Source: Takakia lepidozioides
Taxonomy: Eukaryota; Streptophyta; Takakiopsida; Takakiales; Takakiaceae
Direction of reading: 5' to 3'
Length of the DNA stretch: 64,000 nucleotides
NCBI GenBank assembly: GCA_030704615.1
Contig: CM060733.1
Location: 69,688,001 to 69,752,000 of the forward strand
Positions 11,628 through 22,479 of the stretch are shown here, one piece after another. The stretch's first letter is position 1, and each line of letters opens with the position of its first letter. The translations under genes were made by a program, and so were the position numbers. Below the pieces are notes generated by a model, which worked only from the letters and a program-made list of their open reading frames with translations, searched no databases and was not told the origin of the DNA.

Positions 11628-12705
11628 CCATGAAGGATACTCTGTTTGTCAACTTACCCACTGTAACGCTTATGTCATCGAGTCTTCCCATTGCAGTCTC
11701 CACTACTCCTGATGCTACTCTATAAGACATTTCTTTATCAGCCACTACTGATTTCATCAGACCGAGATCCCTCACTGTAGTTGCTGCTATGACTGAGATC
11801 ATAGCTCCGGTGTCAACCTGCCCCATGATCTGAAAATCACCGATTGTGACCAATGCATGTAATGCACGAACTCTGCCATTGTAGGCATATGCTATGTTTG
11901 GGGCTTTCAAAATGTCCTGCGCTGTCTGTGCTGTCCGAGTTCCTCCTGTGGAAGAGTCACTGGACATTGACCTTTCCACCACTTTAACTAGACCTTTGAG
12001 TTTCTCAAATTCTCCAGGCACTTGCAAAATCAAATCCATGGGTGACATTGAATTCCTACCTTTGCAAAAATGATTAAGGATCTTGGATCTGCCTCCTCCT
12101 GTTTCTGGCCACTTTGGTGTGTTCACTCGAGGTTGCAAGATACTTTTTGGTGTTACATTTGGTCCATCAGATGCCTCTCCTGAAATTGACCGCTCCATCC
12201 CTGGTGCACTCATTGGTGTTGGTATTGGCACCCTATTTCTTGGCATCCTTACTTCATTAATCTCATGATGATCAAATATCTCATTGAGTCCTGCCAAGAC
12301 AGCTTCTTCGTCACTGTACATCATTTGGAGTAGATTCGTGGTAGGTTGTCCTCCCTTTCCTGGTTCCTGCTTTGCCCGACATTCATATTCAAAGTGCCCC
12401 AATGTCTTACAGTTCGAACATCTTACCCCACATACTTCTGTCCTATGACCCATTCTGTGGCATTTTCCACATGTAATAGGTGTTCTATTTGTTGGACAAA
12501 AGTTTGAAGTGTGTCCTTCCTGATGACATGTGTTGCAGACTCTTTGCCCATGTGGCGAGGTTCTGCTTCCTGAACTCTCAGGGATTCCAGCTCCTTTCTC
12601 GAAATATTTCTTCAAAGTGACATTTAGTGCATCTAGTCGTCTGTCCATCGGTGTTTCTCCCAACGTGTGATCTTCATAAGAGTCATCTTCATGTAATGGC
12701 TCCAA
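11557..12705 (-). pseudogene. Element B nucleocapsid zinc knuckles and aspartic protease
   Basis: Three CCHC knuckles in a row bind element RNA: CNTCHQEGHTSNFC, CGKCHRMGHRTEVC and CSNCKTLGHFEYEC (residues about 57-110). A Ser/Pro-rich linker is followed by the retropepsin active site GQVDTGAMISVI (about 11825-11790) and NTDTYNMLLGFPK, its C-terminal hydrophobic-Gly motif. The catalytic DTG is intact. The frame ends just after LLGF where an indel shifts into the next frame. Three tandem knuckles are more than the one or two usual in gypsy elements. Confidence 0.88.
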
Positions 12706-12734
12706 AGGTGTCTCACCTATGCCCCCAATCCTCG

Positions 12735-13202
12735 TTCCACTTGTAGTGCCGTTTCCACAGCATCATCTATGTTAACAAATCTTGTCCCCAGCATTAAGCG
12801 CATGATTTATGGGCGTAGCCCATTGAGAAATCTTCTCCTTTTCTCCAGATCTGTTATCTGACCCTTTGTGAATAACTTTGACAGCCGATCATAGTAGGTC
12901 TGTACGCGCTGCCTGCTTTCTTGCTTTATGGAGTCAAGCTTCATCTTGAGCTCCGTGGGATCCACCTGTCCATATTTCTCCAATACCAACTCTCGAAATT
13001 CTCCCCAGTTAGTAGGCTTGGGATTTTGGAGTTTGTAACACTCATCTGCCCTTCCCTGCAAATTAAGCCTAGCTACTTTGAATAGCTTGTCCTCTGTTAG
13101 ATCTCTCACATCTCCTACTAGTTGCAACTTTTCTAACCAGTCAGCAACATCTTTTACCTCTTTACCATAAAAGGGTGCATCTATTCCTGATGGGCTCGTC
13201 AT
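12735..13202 (-). pseudogene. Element B gag (capsid region)
   Basis: The start is placed at the ATG at 13202-13200 (MTSPSGIDAPFYG), because the gag at 20.36 kb begins with the same M-T-S-P-x-G-I-x-A-P-F. The body matches plant gypsy capsid: DVADWLEKLQL, LTEDKLFKVARLNLQG, LDSIKQESRQRVQTYYDRLS and RRRFLNGLRP. A stop interrupts at about 12806 (LRP then IMRLML). The frame then continues toward the zinc-knuckle segment. Upstream codons to 13325 are open but look like leader. Confidence 0.85.
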
Positions 13203-13527
13203 TTCCAACCTATGAACATTACGTGCTTTGGAAACTATATTTCTTGGAAGAAATATCATATATTTGTACATAGCAAGTCTCAATGGAAGCACAATGATCC
13301 AGTCATAACTTTGGAAATTAAACAACCTTGTACAATTTCTTACACATAAAAAATGTCAACCCCCGGTTCCCCCCCCTCCATACACTTGACGAACAGCAAC
13401 CCAGTTCGCATTTGCATTGTCTGCCATGAACCCTCGAAAATGTGGTGGGCCCTTCCCTGCTATTTGTATCTAATCATTGATGCTCTCCCACATGATTACT
13501 TGCGATGCTGTATACTTTGATTTCATT

Positions 13528-13992
13528 TCACAAATTGCGATCGTCATAAGCTTCCGGTAGTTCGGATGGTACACGTGACATGCCATTGTGCTCCGGCCGT
13601 TTATTCGCTTGACGTTGTCGAACATAATCCAGCTCGATCCCAGCTCCCCCTCCGGGCCACATCATGTCCACCAGATGTACTCCACAACCTTTGCCAATAG
13701 TTGACATCTTGAAGACAAAACATCTTTCATCCACACTCCCTTGGCCTGGGAACCGGCTCCCCTGGATATAGTTGTACCCGCTCCACTTTTTCATTGTCAT
13801 CGAAGCTTCTACATCACTTCCAATCCCCATTTCCACTTTTTTCTTATGTGTTTCATAACGAATACCACATCTGCCAATAGCACCGACCTCCTCCATGAGC
13901 TCCTCGAACTGCTCATCATCTAGCCTCCATCTCTCTTTTGCACCTGGGGATAACACCAGAGAGAGAGAGAAGACTCCGACCGAAGCCAGCAT
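13528..13992 (-). CDS. Hypothetical ORF downstream of the promoter-like repeat
   Basis: A 154-codon frame starts with a hydrophobic stretch (MLASVGVFSLSLVLS). An acidic helix (DDEQFEELMEEVGAIG) and a Gly/Cys-containing globular-looking part with CFVFKM and MMWPGGGAG follow. I do not recognise the family. The first 30 bp of the frame overlap a GA-microsatellite and promoter-like block shared with 56.64-56.74 kb, so it may be the first ORF of a mobile element whose promoter region that is. The hydrophobic start could be translated repeat rather than a signal peptide. Function unknown. Confidence 0.35.
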   Translation of the reverse strand: MLASVGVFSLSLVLSPGAKERWRLDDEQFEELMEEVGAIGRCGIRYETHKKKVEMGIGSDVEASMTMKKWSGYNYIQGSRFPGQGSVDERCFVFKMSTIGKGCGVHLVDMMWPGGGAGIELDYVRQRQANKRPEHNGMSRVPSELPEAYDDRNL

Positions 13993-14353
13993 AACTAAGA
14001 GCCACTTTATCTTGCGGCTACTGCCCCCTTTCGAAGGTGGGCCCTATAAGAAGAAATGTGTCATGTGGGACACCAGGTGACCGTAGAAATATGGGGGTCT
14101 AAGATATCCCTGGGTACCCAGGGGTACCCTGGGGGACCTAAGGTGCGTTTGAAGAGCCGGATTCCAGTTGGCGTTTGTTGGTGATAATAGTTGTGAGGGA
14201 GCGGAGTGCCGTGAGGTGAATAGCTTTGAAACATTTATGGATGGGGAGGATGAGGATTTTGAAGTTTTCATGTATAACCACTGCAACCTCATAAATTACA
14301 CCAACTGCCTCTATCACCCACATTGACTGCTTATGCAAGACCTGCAACCCCAT
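13960..14353 (-). mobile_element. Tail of a chromodomain/RNase H/nuclease element (second copy)
   Basis: The minus frame 14353-14138 ends with PIHKCFKAIHLTALRSLTTI, almost the same as the C-terminus at 56400-56470 (+). After the stop, both loci share a GGTACC-rich stretch, a TATA-like segment before GGGCCCACC, a GGGGGCAGTAGCCGCAAG block, GTGGCTCTTAGTTA and a (CT)n run. The similarity therefore covers ORF end plus flank, so this is an inverted second copy of the same element end. Its right border coincides with the CACTA fragment at 14.32 kb. Confidence 0.75.
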
Positions 14354-14455
14354 GTATTGGAGATCCCCGAAATGCTAAGCTCTTACACCTATGTTCATGT
14401 GAGCAGAAATGGGGATAGAAACTCACACATTCATACGATTCGTTGCACGTTGACG
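14320..14455 (+). mobile_element. CACTA-related fragment, first piece of split copy 1
   Basis: Read forward this segment (GACTGCTTATGCAAGACCTG and onward) is nearly identical to the reverse complement of 50095-49975. There it lies at the 3' end of the TNP2 transposase (CLCKTCNPMYW). The match breaks after CGTTGCACGTTG at 14455 and resumes near 17826, so about 3.4 kb was inserted or substituted here. Confidence 0.75.
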
Positions 14456-17400
14456 AGCCCTGAGCGCGCGCGGTCAGGGTGACGGCATAGTAGTCTAGGG
14501 GGGCCGAGGTAAGTTGCGGTGTAGGTTGGGCTCACTGAACCGCCTACCCGTCTGCGGTTAGTGCAGGGGGTCCGTGGTCGTACATGGTGGCTATGATCAC
14601 TATCTAAGTCCTACCGGCAAAGAGAAATCACGTACTCTTCTGCACAGGGCGAGTTTGCGTTTCTAAGTCCAACGGTGTTCTACAATCTACTCAGTAACTG
14701 CCTTCCAAATCTTTGTGTTTTATTGCCTAATTCCTACCGCCTAGGCCCCCGAGCCACCTATAGCCGGAACATGTTTTAATCCCTTCACAAGGCACCTGTT
14801 GAGCCTAGGGAGAAGAGGGAAAATCGTCCTCTCCCAATGCCCCTCCTTTGCCGAGGGCTTGAGTTCAAGTCACCTCTAAATGGAAGGGCCAACGTTTCCT
14901 ACCCCAGTGCCTAAATATTTTGTTTTAACATAGGAGTGGCCAAAATGCTTATTGTCATCCAATAGGTTCACTCAATTCAATAAGGTGGTTCTAAGCCCCT
15001 GAACTCAACAAGTTCAATCAGTTTAATCAACGCCCTGCAGGCTATAACGAGCACCACGTGCATCTATCTTATTTAAGCAATTTCGTAAATCAGAAATGCT
15101 GGAAAATAAAAGAAATTAAGAAAATCAGAAAAAATACCTCCCCTATGGGAAATCATGTGCGGAATCCAAAGATACCCTTGGTGCCTAAAGATGCCCTTGG
15201 GAACCCAATGAGAACCGAGGAACACCCGGGAACCGTTCCCTGCCGCGGGGAACTGTCGCGGCTCTATCGGATGAATGAATCTCGCTGAGAGCTCATCCCT
15301 GCCACTATATTCGTTAGTCTAGAACATGCACGCATAAATAATAAAATAACCACTGGTGGGTCCAAGCCAGAGAGTCACCCACCTTACATTATTTTAAGGT
15401 GCTGGTGCGCTTTCCCTCCGTGGAAAAAATCATCCTCTACCTTGGGCTCTGACACAAAGGCTCACTGTAGCCGAGTTTTTAGGACAAAGTACTTTCTCTC
15501 CTCCTTTGTCTCTCGAGGTCTCCGCCTCTAGCTCACTGCTCCTAGGCCCGCTTGGCTCTCTCTTGGAGTCCTAAGAACGTTCCCCTCCAAGGCTACGTCC
15601 TCCCAAAATCCTAGATTTTATCTACCACTGGCGCCTTAGATAATGGCTCATAACCCTTAGAGGGGTATAAATTGAATCTAATAGCTAAATGTAAGAATAC
15701 TCCCCTTTAAGGGAATTTGCAGACGCATTGCCCGCTGGGTAAAACGCCCCCGCCACGTGGCGGGGCGCAGATCAGCGCGTAGCGGTCCAAACTGTGGACC
15801 GCTACGGTTAACGCCAACGTCCGCCGGTCCGTCTCAACTTTTGATTATCCAGCGGATAAAGACCCGCGCCTTGCTCGCACGCTTCAGGGCCTCACGCCTG
15901 AGCCACACGGCTGATGTACTTGATCTCAATACGACTTAGGGTCAGCGTTGGCCCCCCGCTCCCGTACGTCGTGGCTGGGCCACGGCTGCCTTCACGCTTT
16001 TAGTAATCGAGTCCCTACTCTCTAGGCGCAGCACCCGGGCTCCTCCCGGGCTGCTTGCGACTTTGGGGCAGCTGCTGTCAAGCGAAATTAGTCTGCCCAA
16101 ACCCCAAGACAAAAAAAAATACAACCCACCATTCCCTAGGCCTCCATGGCTTGCTAGTGGGGGGGGAAATTAGAACATAGAGGCCTTATAGTGGCCTTAT
16201 ATCATAGATCCAGCCTACTGGCCTGCCTTTGCCAGAGCTGGCTATATTTCAAATTAGTAATCAAATACAAAGATTCCTTCTTCCAACAATTCAAATACAA
16301 GCCTCTATTGGTGCCCTTACCAATAGACTATGGGGGTTTTCCCCTTGTCACTTCTAGACATGAAATAATGGGATTCCACAATGCACTCTCCTCCTTTGAA
16401 GAGTCTAAATCAGATTTTCAGCTTCAAGCTTTGCTTGGAAAATAAATGAATCACATACACAAATGGTGAAATGGTAAGATGGGATCAACCTTTCTATGCG
16501 AGAGTGCTTGGGATGCTCTATCGACTCAAGTAATGGTACTCTATGCGGCCTCCACTTGGGCTCTCGTCCATAAGTCCATACCAGCCCCTCCTACTCGTCT
16601 TCCAGTCACTTTCCTCCACATGAAATTGCCCTCTTCCTTCACAAATGAAAATGGCTCAAAGGCCCACAAGCTAGGCCACTTGCCTTAGCTCACAAGAATA
16701 TCTAACTAGGGAGCTTCAAGCTCCACTCCCTAGGATCTAGCCCCTCCTCAAGCCAAAACCTAGCAAGCACTACAACAACAAGCAAGAGGAAACTAAGCAA
16801 ATGAGCTAGATGAAGAATAAGAGAAGCCTTGCCCCCTCTTTTATACTGTTGTTGTGCCTAATAGTTTAAGGGAAAATATGTATTAAACTATTGTTTCTTC
16901 GGAGGATCTATAATATACTATTCCACATGGATGAAAAGTCTTAGAGGCAAATGAAAGTTGTCTTTTCATCCATCCAATTGGATGACCAGTTGGCGCGAGT
17001 TGTCATTTCATCATCCTCCAGCTCCTCAAGGCGAATTCCAGGATTTTTCATCCATCCAAGAAGTAGAAATGCAAATAATAGGCCTTGTGAGTGCCGTCGA
17101 CTCAATAATTTGGCCCCGCTGCTAATCAGCTCCATAAATCACCAAACTTGCTGAAAAACTACAATTATATACCCCGTATCAGCCTGTAAATTCTCAGCTC
17201 CATCGGTGGTAAAAAGTTGCATTTCTCGCCATTCGTCGTATTTTCGCTACACACATATTTTGTGGTATATTTGGAAATCAAATCCCTAGTGATGGCTTTG
17301 GGGTCTTTGACCCTGCCACTGAGTCATAGGTTTTCGGAGTCCCCTCCAGTTGTCCCGCACCGCTAACAAGTCCACGCTTTGCCGTTTGAAATCGTCCTGA

Positions 17401-17825
17401 CCTGCTGTCATTCCGATGCGGCCAATTGTTTTGTTGCGATATTTCATCGCTACATGTCGCTTCCACCAATTGCCAAGCTCCTCGCCGTGTGTTCCTACTG
17501 GACTTGAAAGGCGGGAGAAAAGAGAGATCACAATCTGGGACTGGAATAGTCGTCCTGTATTGTTTGAACAGGATTATTTCGTCGTTTCTGGTACCGAATT
17601 GGCAGCCTAATCTACTGTCGATGCAACTTCCTACGGTCATCTTGAAGCCAGAGTTCCACTCCATGGTCGTCGCAAACACTGTCTAATTTCCTACGTGCTT
17701 TACCAACGATTCCTAGACAACTAATAAACTAACTTGTTTTGGCAGTACATTGCCGAAACCGCTTGTCTTATGATCAAAAACGATCTGAAAAGAAGAGTGT
17801 ACCAATATATGCATCTACACACATC
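14456..17825. mobile_element. 3.4 kb insertion splitting the CACTA copy; no clear genes
   Basis: This block is absent from the otherwise colinear copy at about 49.98 kb. It has no convincing coding sequence. A good TATA-like sequence reads TATAAAAGAGGGGGCAAGGC on the minus strand near 16830-16850, followed by a leader-like stretch. This suggests a minus-strand LTR or promoter. Another TATA-like GGTATAAATT lies near 15664 (+). GC-rich blocks at 14.46-14.75 and 15.7-16.1 kb contrast with AT-rich ends, so it is probably composite. Which element class it belongs to is not visible. Confidence 0.5.
17278..17679 (-). CDS. Hypothetical ORF, unknown
   Basis: A 133-codon frame; an overlapping 81-codon frame in another phase (17531-17286, containing NWWKRHVAMKYRNKTIGRIG) also looks protein-like, so the true frame may be broken. 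No domain recognised. It lies at the right end of the block inserted into the CACTA copy and could belong to either. Confidence 0.2.
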   Translation of the reverse strand: MFATTMEWNSGFKMTVGSCIDSRLGCQFGTRNDEIILFKQYRTTIPVPDCDLSFLPPFKSSRNTRRGAWQLVEATCSDEISQQNNWPHRNDSRSGRFQTAKRGLVSGAGQLEGTPKTYDSVAGSKTPKPSLGI

Positions 17826-18696
17826 GTATAAGGCCCAGATCCAAACTCTTCACATCCATAATCTTTGCGTTCACCCGGTAGTGTCAGCTCGCTTCGTCAG
17901 GATGTTGCTCGGAGATGACCTCCATCCAGGCGTACCACCTATGATTCCTGTCGTAGATGTGCAGCCATTTGTTTGACAAAAATTCCCACACGTGTTATTT
18001 ATTTCTTCCTCAAATCGCCATATCCGCTACCAATGTACAAACCATGCATGTCAATCTCCCTGTTGGATGTCTTGGCTCTCTCCACTGTTGTCGTTGGTAG
18101 AAAGCAAGAGCGATGCAAGTGCATCATTATACATGTCCGCCTCAAAATACAACTTCAGCTTGTTGATGCCAGGGCGCTCAGCCATCCGCACAGCGGGGAG
18201 GGGCTTCATCCTGCATAATGGTATTTTTGGCGGAGTCCCATTCTTCAGCAAGTGCAAAATAGAGCTCATTGTGTGGTTCATCGCACTTGTAGTGAGTGAC
18301 AGTAGGGCTTGTTTGTGCATGTCGCCAGTCAAAACAATGTCGGCCAGCACTGTTGTGCGCTCGTTGCTGGACCTGGCGAGGCACCGCTTGCAGAAATGAG
18401 GGAGATAGGAGGGCGGTCCATGGACGGGTTGGCCGTTGTAGACACCATTCCGCCTTCCTGTGATGTCGTGGTTTTCTTCCGAAGTTTCCCTAACATTTTG
18501 GAGGTCTACCACCCTCGCTGCTCTACTGGGAGATGACCGTCCGGCCACGCAGTATGCGTGTTTGTGTGGGCAGCACAAACTCCCCGTCTTCTTCCACAAT
18601 GTGCTCCATGAAGACGACGTTCCCCTACTCGAAAATAGAAAAGGAAGCTCAAGAGTCGGGCACTGCAGAGGAGAATCCGGATCACCGGATACACTG
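17826..18696 (+). mobile_element. CACTA-related copy 1, second piece, with antisense coding-like sequence
   Basis: Colinear with the reverse complement of about 49975-49066. On the minus strand here (18599-18051), matching the plus strand at 49.1-50.0 kb, protein-like sequence is conserved between copies in short blocks: INKLKLYFEAD, DALASLLLSTND and SGESQDIQQGD. At 49.8 kb NKWLHIYDGNHRWYAWMEVI is added. Both copies carry stops and shifts between blocks, consistent with exons of a second CACTA gene running opposite to the transposase. I cannot name the product. Confidence 0.55.
18691..18696 (+). repeat. Target-site duplication, left (ACACTG)
   Basis: ACACTG occurs here immediately before the 5' LTR and again at 33649-33654 after the 3' LTR. 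The uninterrupted homologous site at 49066-49071 (reverse strand) has it once, between GGAT and CAGAACCC. The length is 5 or 6 bp depending on where the LTR is taken to start. Confidence 0.75.
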
Positions 18697-19890
18697 TAGT
18701 GTGAATATGTGGTTATTTTTGCAGCTGTTCGATGGGCTAAGTACTTAAGATCTTACAACATTTAAGTAGTTGGATGAATAGCAGTGATGGATGAATTATG
18801 ACTCATTGGATGAGGACATCCATCCGCCAAACATCCATGTGCCCTAGATCGGCAGGATTGATGAGTGACGACGTTCTTCATGCAAGCACACAAGCACGGG
18901 TATGGCGAGCTCCTGACACTTTGTATTCTGGAGCAGGCAACAGCCTACATGCTTTAGTTTTTGGTTGCAATTTACTTTCTTGTTCCTTAGTCAGTATCTG
19001 CGATGGCGGCTGAGTTAGTTTTCTAGACAGACTAGTTAATATGGTCGACTATAGGAGCTGCAGGTATAGTAATTGCACAGGCAAGTGGGGTTTGGGTTTT
19101 AAGGAAAATTTTGGTGAGAATGAGCTTCTTCTTACTTTTCGGCAGATGGTAGTGAGACAGGCAGAATGAGATAGAGAAGTGGAGGTGGTGATGGTGACGT
19201 GAGCGAGAGACTTGAGCTTCAAGCTCCACACTCATTATTTTGTGTAGAGGAAGGATTATGCAGAGGAAGAAGTAAAAATCGACTGTTTGGGTCACTGTTT
19301 GGTTTTTGTGTCTGGAATCGCATTTGCATGATGCATTAATTCCTGCATTGTAGCCATGAGGGAAGTCTGATTGCAGCTATGGTAAGGGTGTGGGTACAAT
19401 AGCTGGGGAATCAGGGCATGTATGTAGTGCATCATTCAAACCACCTAATGGGGAGACTCCACATTGCATGGATGGAATATTAGGGTGCATCTGTAACATG
19501 GCAGCATTGTTGTTTCTTTCTAGAAGGTCAGTCGAACCTGCAGCTCGTGCATAACTGACGAGTGTATTTGGATCTGACCTTTGGACTCGAGAGGTAAAAG
19601 ATGAGAGAGAGTGAGAGAAAATGAGAGGATGTCGGGTAGGCGCGGGTAGTTCGATCAGGCTTTCTGACGGGGGTGCCATGAATACAAGAAGGTGACTGCT
19701 CTTCACGGGCAAGGCCCACCTTTCAAGGGGGAATCTATGAGGGCTATGCTGGGTGTTTGCAGCAAATTGTTTATCTGTGACGGATGTGTGTCCTACCTAT
19801 GTCGTCTCTTCCGTTGCGGCATGGGTCGGACGGAATGGTACTCTGATGACTTGAAATGAATGTCGTGGGGAAATGTTTTGCCCCTTTCTT
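18695..19890 (+). repeat. 5' LTR of element C
   Basis: Starts TGTAGTGTGAATATG and aligns with 32419-33638 through the end CCCCTTTCTT, with scattered substitutions and small indels. One indel of about 20 bp near 19380 lacks the CAGTTGAGCATG segment present in the 3' LTR. The pair are clearly diverged, so the insertion is not recent. Confidence 0.8.
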
Positions 19891-19902
19891 TGGTATCAGA
19901 GC
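19891..19902 (+). promoter_or_regulatory. Primer binding site, initiator Met-tRNA type
   Basis: TGGTATCAGAGC, the standard plant LTR-retrotransposon primer site complementary to the 3' end of initiator Met-tRNA, sits directly at the end of the 5' LTR. It fixes the LTR boundary and the plus orientation of the element. Confidence 0.9.
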
Positions 19903-20356
19903 TGATGTCGGTCTCTGTTCTGTTTGCATTCTTCGCAATGGTTCATTATGTGTTTTGGTGATCTCTCTTTATATGGCCGGTAGGGATCATACCCTGATAC
20001 CCGATGAACCGAGCATTGGAGACATCCTCATATTCTTCAGTCAGCGTGCGTTAGTGCTGAGCCTAGACTCTATTTTTTTAATCTTGCTTGGAGATTGAGG
20101 GATGGTGACTTGTGCCTTCGAGTGACACATGTTGGAGGCCGCACTACCATAGCTCTTTGGATGAGGGAATCAGGAAGGTGGGAAAGAATTAACACTATGG
20201 CTAGGGAAGTTACCTGGGGAGGTCGTGTAGAGATGTTGCGCAATGGAGTGTGGGAATGGTATAGGGGTCAAAACTGATGTAGGTGTGTGTATTTGCCAGT
20301 TGGTTTTGTTTGCTTACCGTTTTCCCTTCGCTTGACTGTTGTTGTGTATTTGGAGG

Positions 20357-20985
20357 ATGACTAGCCCGGCGGGAATTGAGGCCCCGTTCTTCGGTAGGAA
20401 GAACAAAGACGTTCACGACTGGATCAACCGAATCTAGATGTCTGAAGATGTACAGGATCTGAGTGAAGACAAGATGTTCAAAGTGGCTCGGTTGAATATG
20501 CGTTCCAAGGCGGACGAATGGTTCCGCAAGCAGAACCCAAGGCTAGACATTGGCCAGACTTCCAGGCTACAATTACTGCCAAGTTTGAAGTTGTGGACAT
20601 GGCGGAAATCAAGATGAGACTAGATTCAATCAAACAGAAGCATAAGCAACGCGTTCAGGCGTACTTTGATAAGTTGAGCCATGTTTTTGAAAGGAGGCAT
20701 AGCGGATCTGGAGCAGCGCAAGCTCTTTGTTGGGGGCTTGCGACCGGAAATAATGAGGGCCATGCTTGGTAGACGATTTGTGGATATAGATGAAGCTTTG
20801 GATACTGCGATTGAGATTGAACGCGGACTGGGAAGATTGGGCGAAACCCCTCTGAAGCCGCTAGAAGGAGAGACAGTGATGAGGTAGCTTATTTGAGTCC
20901 AATGGACAAGAGACTGGACAATCTGACCAATACCCTGCAAAAGTATTTTGACACGGGTCCGGTGTATGGGGAATCATCAGGCAGA
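20357..20985 (+). pseudogene. Element C gag relic
   Basis: Begins ATG ACT AGC CCG (MTSPAGIEAPFFG), then KDVHDW, an in-frame TAG, and LSEDKMFKVARLNM. A frameshift at about 20540-20600 leads to the AEIKMRLDSIKQKHKQRVQAY block. A further shift leads to GGIADLEQRKLFVGGLRPEI and FVDIDEALDTAIEIERGLG. This is the same capsid family as element B (13.2 kb). Reading ends at YGESSGR (about 20985), exactly where element B continues into its zinc knuckles, so a later insertion cut gag there. Confidence 0.85.
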
Positions 20986-21247
20986 ATGTGTCAACTATTA
21001 ATGCATCCCATTAACAGTTGCATACTTAATTTAGGGTTTGTGTTAGACAGAGTTAGGTTAGGTCCCGAAGGCGCCACCTAGCTCCAATGGTGCTGCTAGT
21101 GTGGATTTATAAAGTTTCTATGTTATAAGTATTTGCGTTTGTAATTTGTAACCAACAGTTAGTGCTAACTCATTGACGTATTTAGGAAAACAGTAGTCTA
21201 GAAATAAGTAAGGCGAGTGTATAATTACTTCGGGGATTTTTGATTTT

Positions 21248-21281
<34 letters not shown>

Positions 21282-22130
21282 GCATCTATATACATTAAAA
21301 GAGATAGCCTAGTGTAAATATTAGTTATTAAGCAAACAACAGAATTTAATTTCAACCAACAAACTTAATTTTTATTTATTTTTTAAGGATTTTATGTATA
21401 TATTTACGTTTTAAAAGATAGGGATATTGATTTATTTAGTTTTTACTAGTCCCCATTAATTTATGTGAGTCAAGAATAGATAAGCAATTAGATCATTCTA
21501 AGGAAAAGATCAGCCCAGCAAACAATCTTAGTATACCGAAATAAAAGGAGAGGATCAAAACTGCTTAAAAGGAGCAGTGCGGCGACAATGTGAACCACCA
21601 ACCTCGGAGGTGCGAGATAAACCACTAACCAACAAGTCCATCAAGAACCATTCAAAACCAACTAGCCTATTTAATTACTTATAGAGCTATTTCAAGGGTT
21701 CTTAAATATAAGCAAAACCAGCTAAGTTGCAACAAGCGAGAGTAGACCCCCCAACCTCGGCGATGCAGCGAAGGTCCCTAACCAACAGACCAAGGTGGAT
21801 TTCTGAGAAGTAATTTAACTACTTAACTAGGGCTTCGCATTGCTCCGCACTACTAGCGACGAATTCTGAGAACTACCGATCAATTTTCACAAAATAAGGT
21901 GGGTTTCCAAATTTCATTGTTTGATGTAGCTACCTCTATCTATGCCCTGGAAATGAGGTAGAGGTGAACCCGTATTTTCCCCTTCGTTAAGCATTTGTTT
22001 CATCAGGATCGAAATCCGGTTGTTTATCCGTTGCTCATCATTTTTTATTTTTTTATTTTATGGGGAAACATCTGGGAGCGACAGCTCACAAATCAGGCCC
22101 CTTGATAGCGAGGAGAAAATAACCTCTTTC
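20986..22130. other. AT-rich insertion after gag; no genes
   Basis: The sequence changes abruptly at 20986 (TGTCAACTATTAATGCATC), compatible with the start of another LTR (TG start, TATA-like GATTTATAAAG near 21102), but no partner end was found. Two similar segments near 21600-21650 and 21745-21805 share CCAACCTCGG...CTAACCAACA and look loosely tRNA-like in reverse; I would not call them tRNAs. No coding potential. Confidence 0.4.
21249..21281. repeat. (TA)n microsatellite
   Basis: An uninterrupted run of about 16 TA dinucleotides. Confidence 0.95.
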
Positions 22131-22479
22131 ACAGTAACCCCACCATGAAGGCGTAGAAATGGGGCATCACCCAATGGAAGGGGTAGAAGAGTATACCACA
22201 CCCCTCAAGTAGCATGTTTTGCCCCAGAATCATCTGGGTGGCACTCAGTTTACTAACCAACTTAGGTACTAACTGTTGGCCATCCTTCAGTTTCTCAACA
22301 TTTAGCTTTATTATCTTGATTAAAAAATGATTGTCTTGATAAAAATGCCTCAATACAGTAGCGACCTGGCTCCTTTCTAACCCCTCTGACCATTTGTTTA
22401 TATGGGCAATTGATGTAGATTTCAAATAGTTTGGATTCTTAATTTAATGTCCCGGTAGCTATATAAACTATTATAAGTG

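Larger units (their letters stand above)
4961..13325 (-). mobile_element. Ty3/gypsy retrotransposon B (decayed, nearly full coding region)
   Basis: Read on the minus strand from 13.3 to 5.0 kb, the domains run gag, three zinc knuckles, retropepsin, acidic linker, RT, RNase H, long charged spacer, then integrase with HHCC, DDE and GPY/F parts. RT-RNase H-integrase order is diagnostic of Ty3/gypsy. Frames are broken repeatedly by indels and stops, so this copy is inactive. I could not identify its LTRs or PBS. The gag is clearly related to the gag at 20.36 kb, and its RT/RNase H to the antisense fragment at 29.7-30.6 kb, so this superfamily has several copies in the window. Confidence 0.9.

Noticed and set aside
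12083-12268. Plus-strand Gly/Ile-rich frame resembling a membrane segment
   Set aside because: It is antisense to the well-supported gag-protease frame of element B.
14456-17825. Assigning the 3.4 kb insertion to a named LTR family
   Set aside because: Only a TATA-like box is visible; no paired repeats, PBS or target duplication was found.
21600-21805. Two tRNA-like segments (CTAACCAACA with CCAACCTCGG)
   Set aside because: No cloverleaf with proper acceptor stem or anticodon arm could be drawn; more likely parts of a repeat or tRNA-derived SINE.
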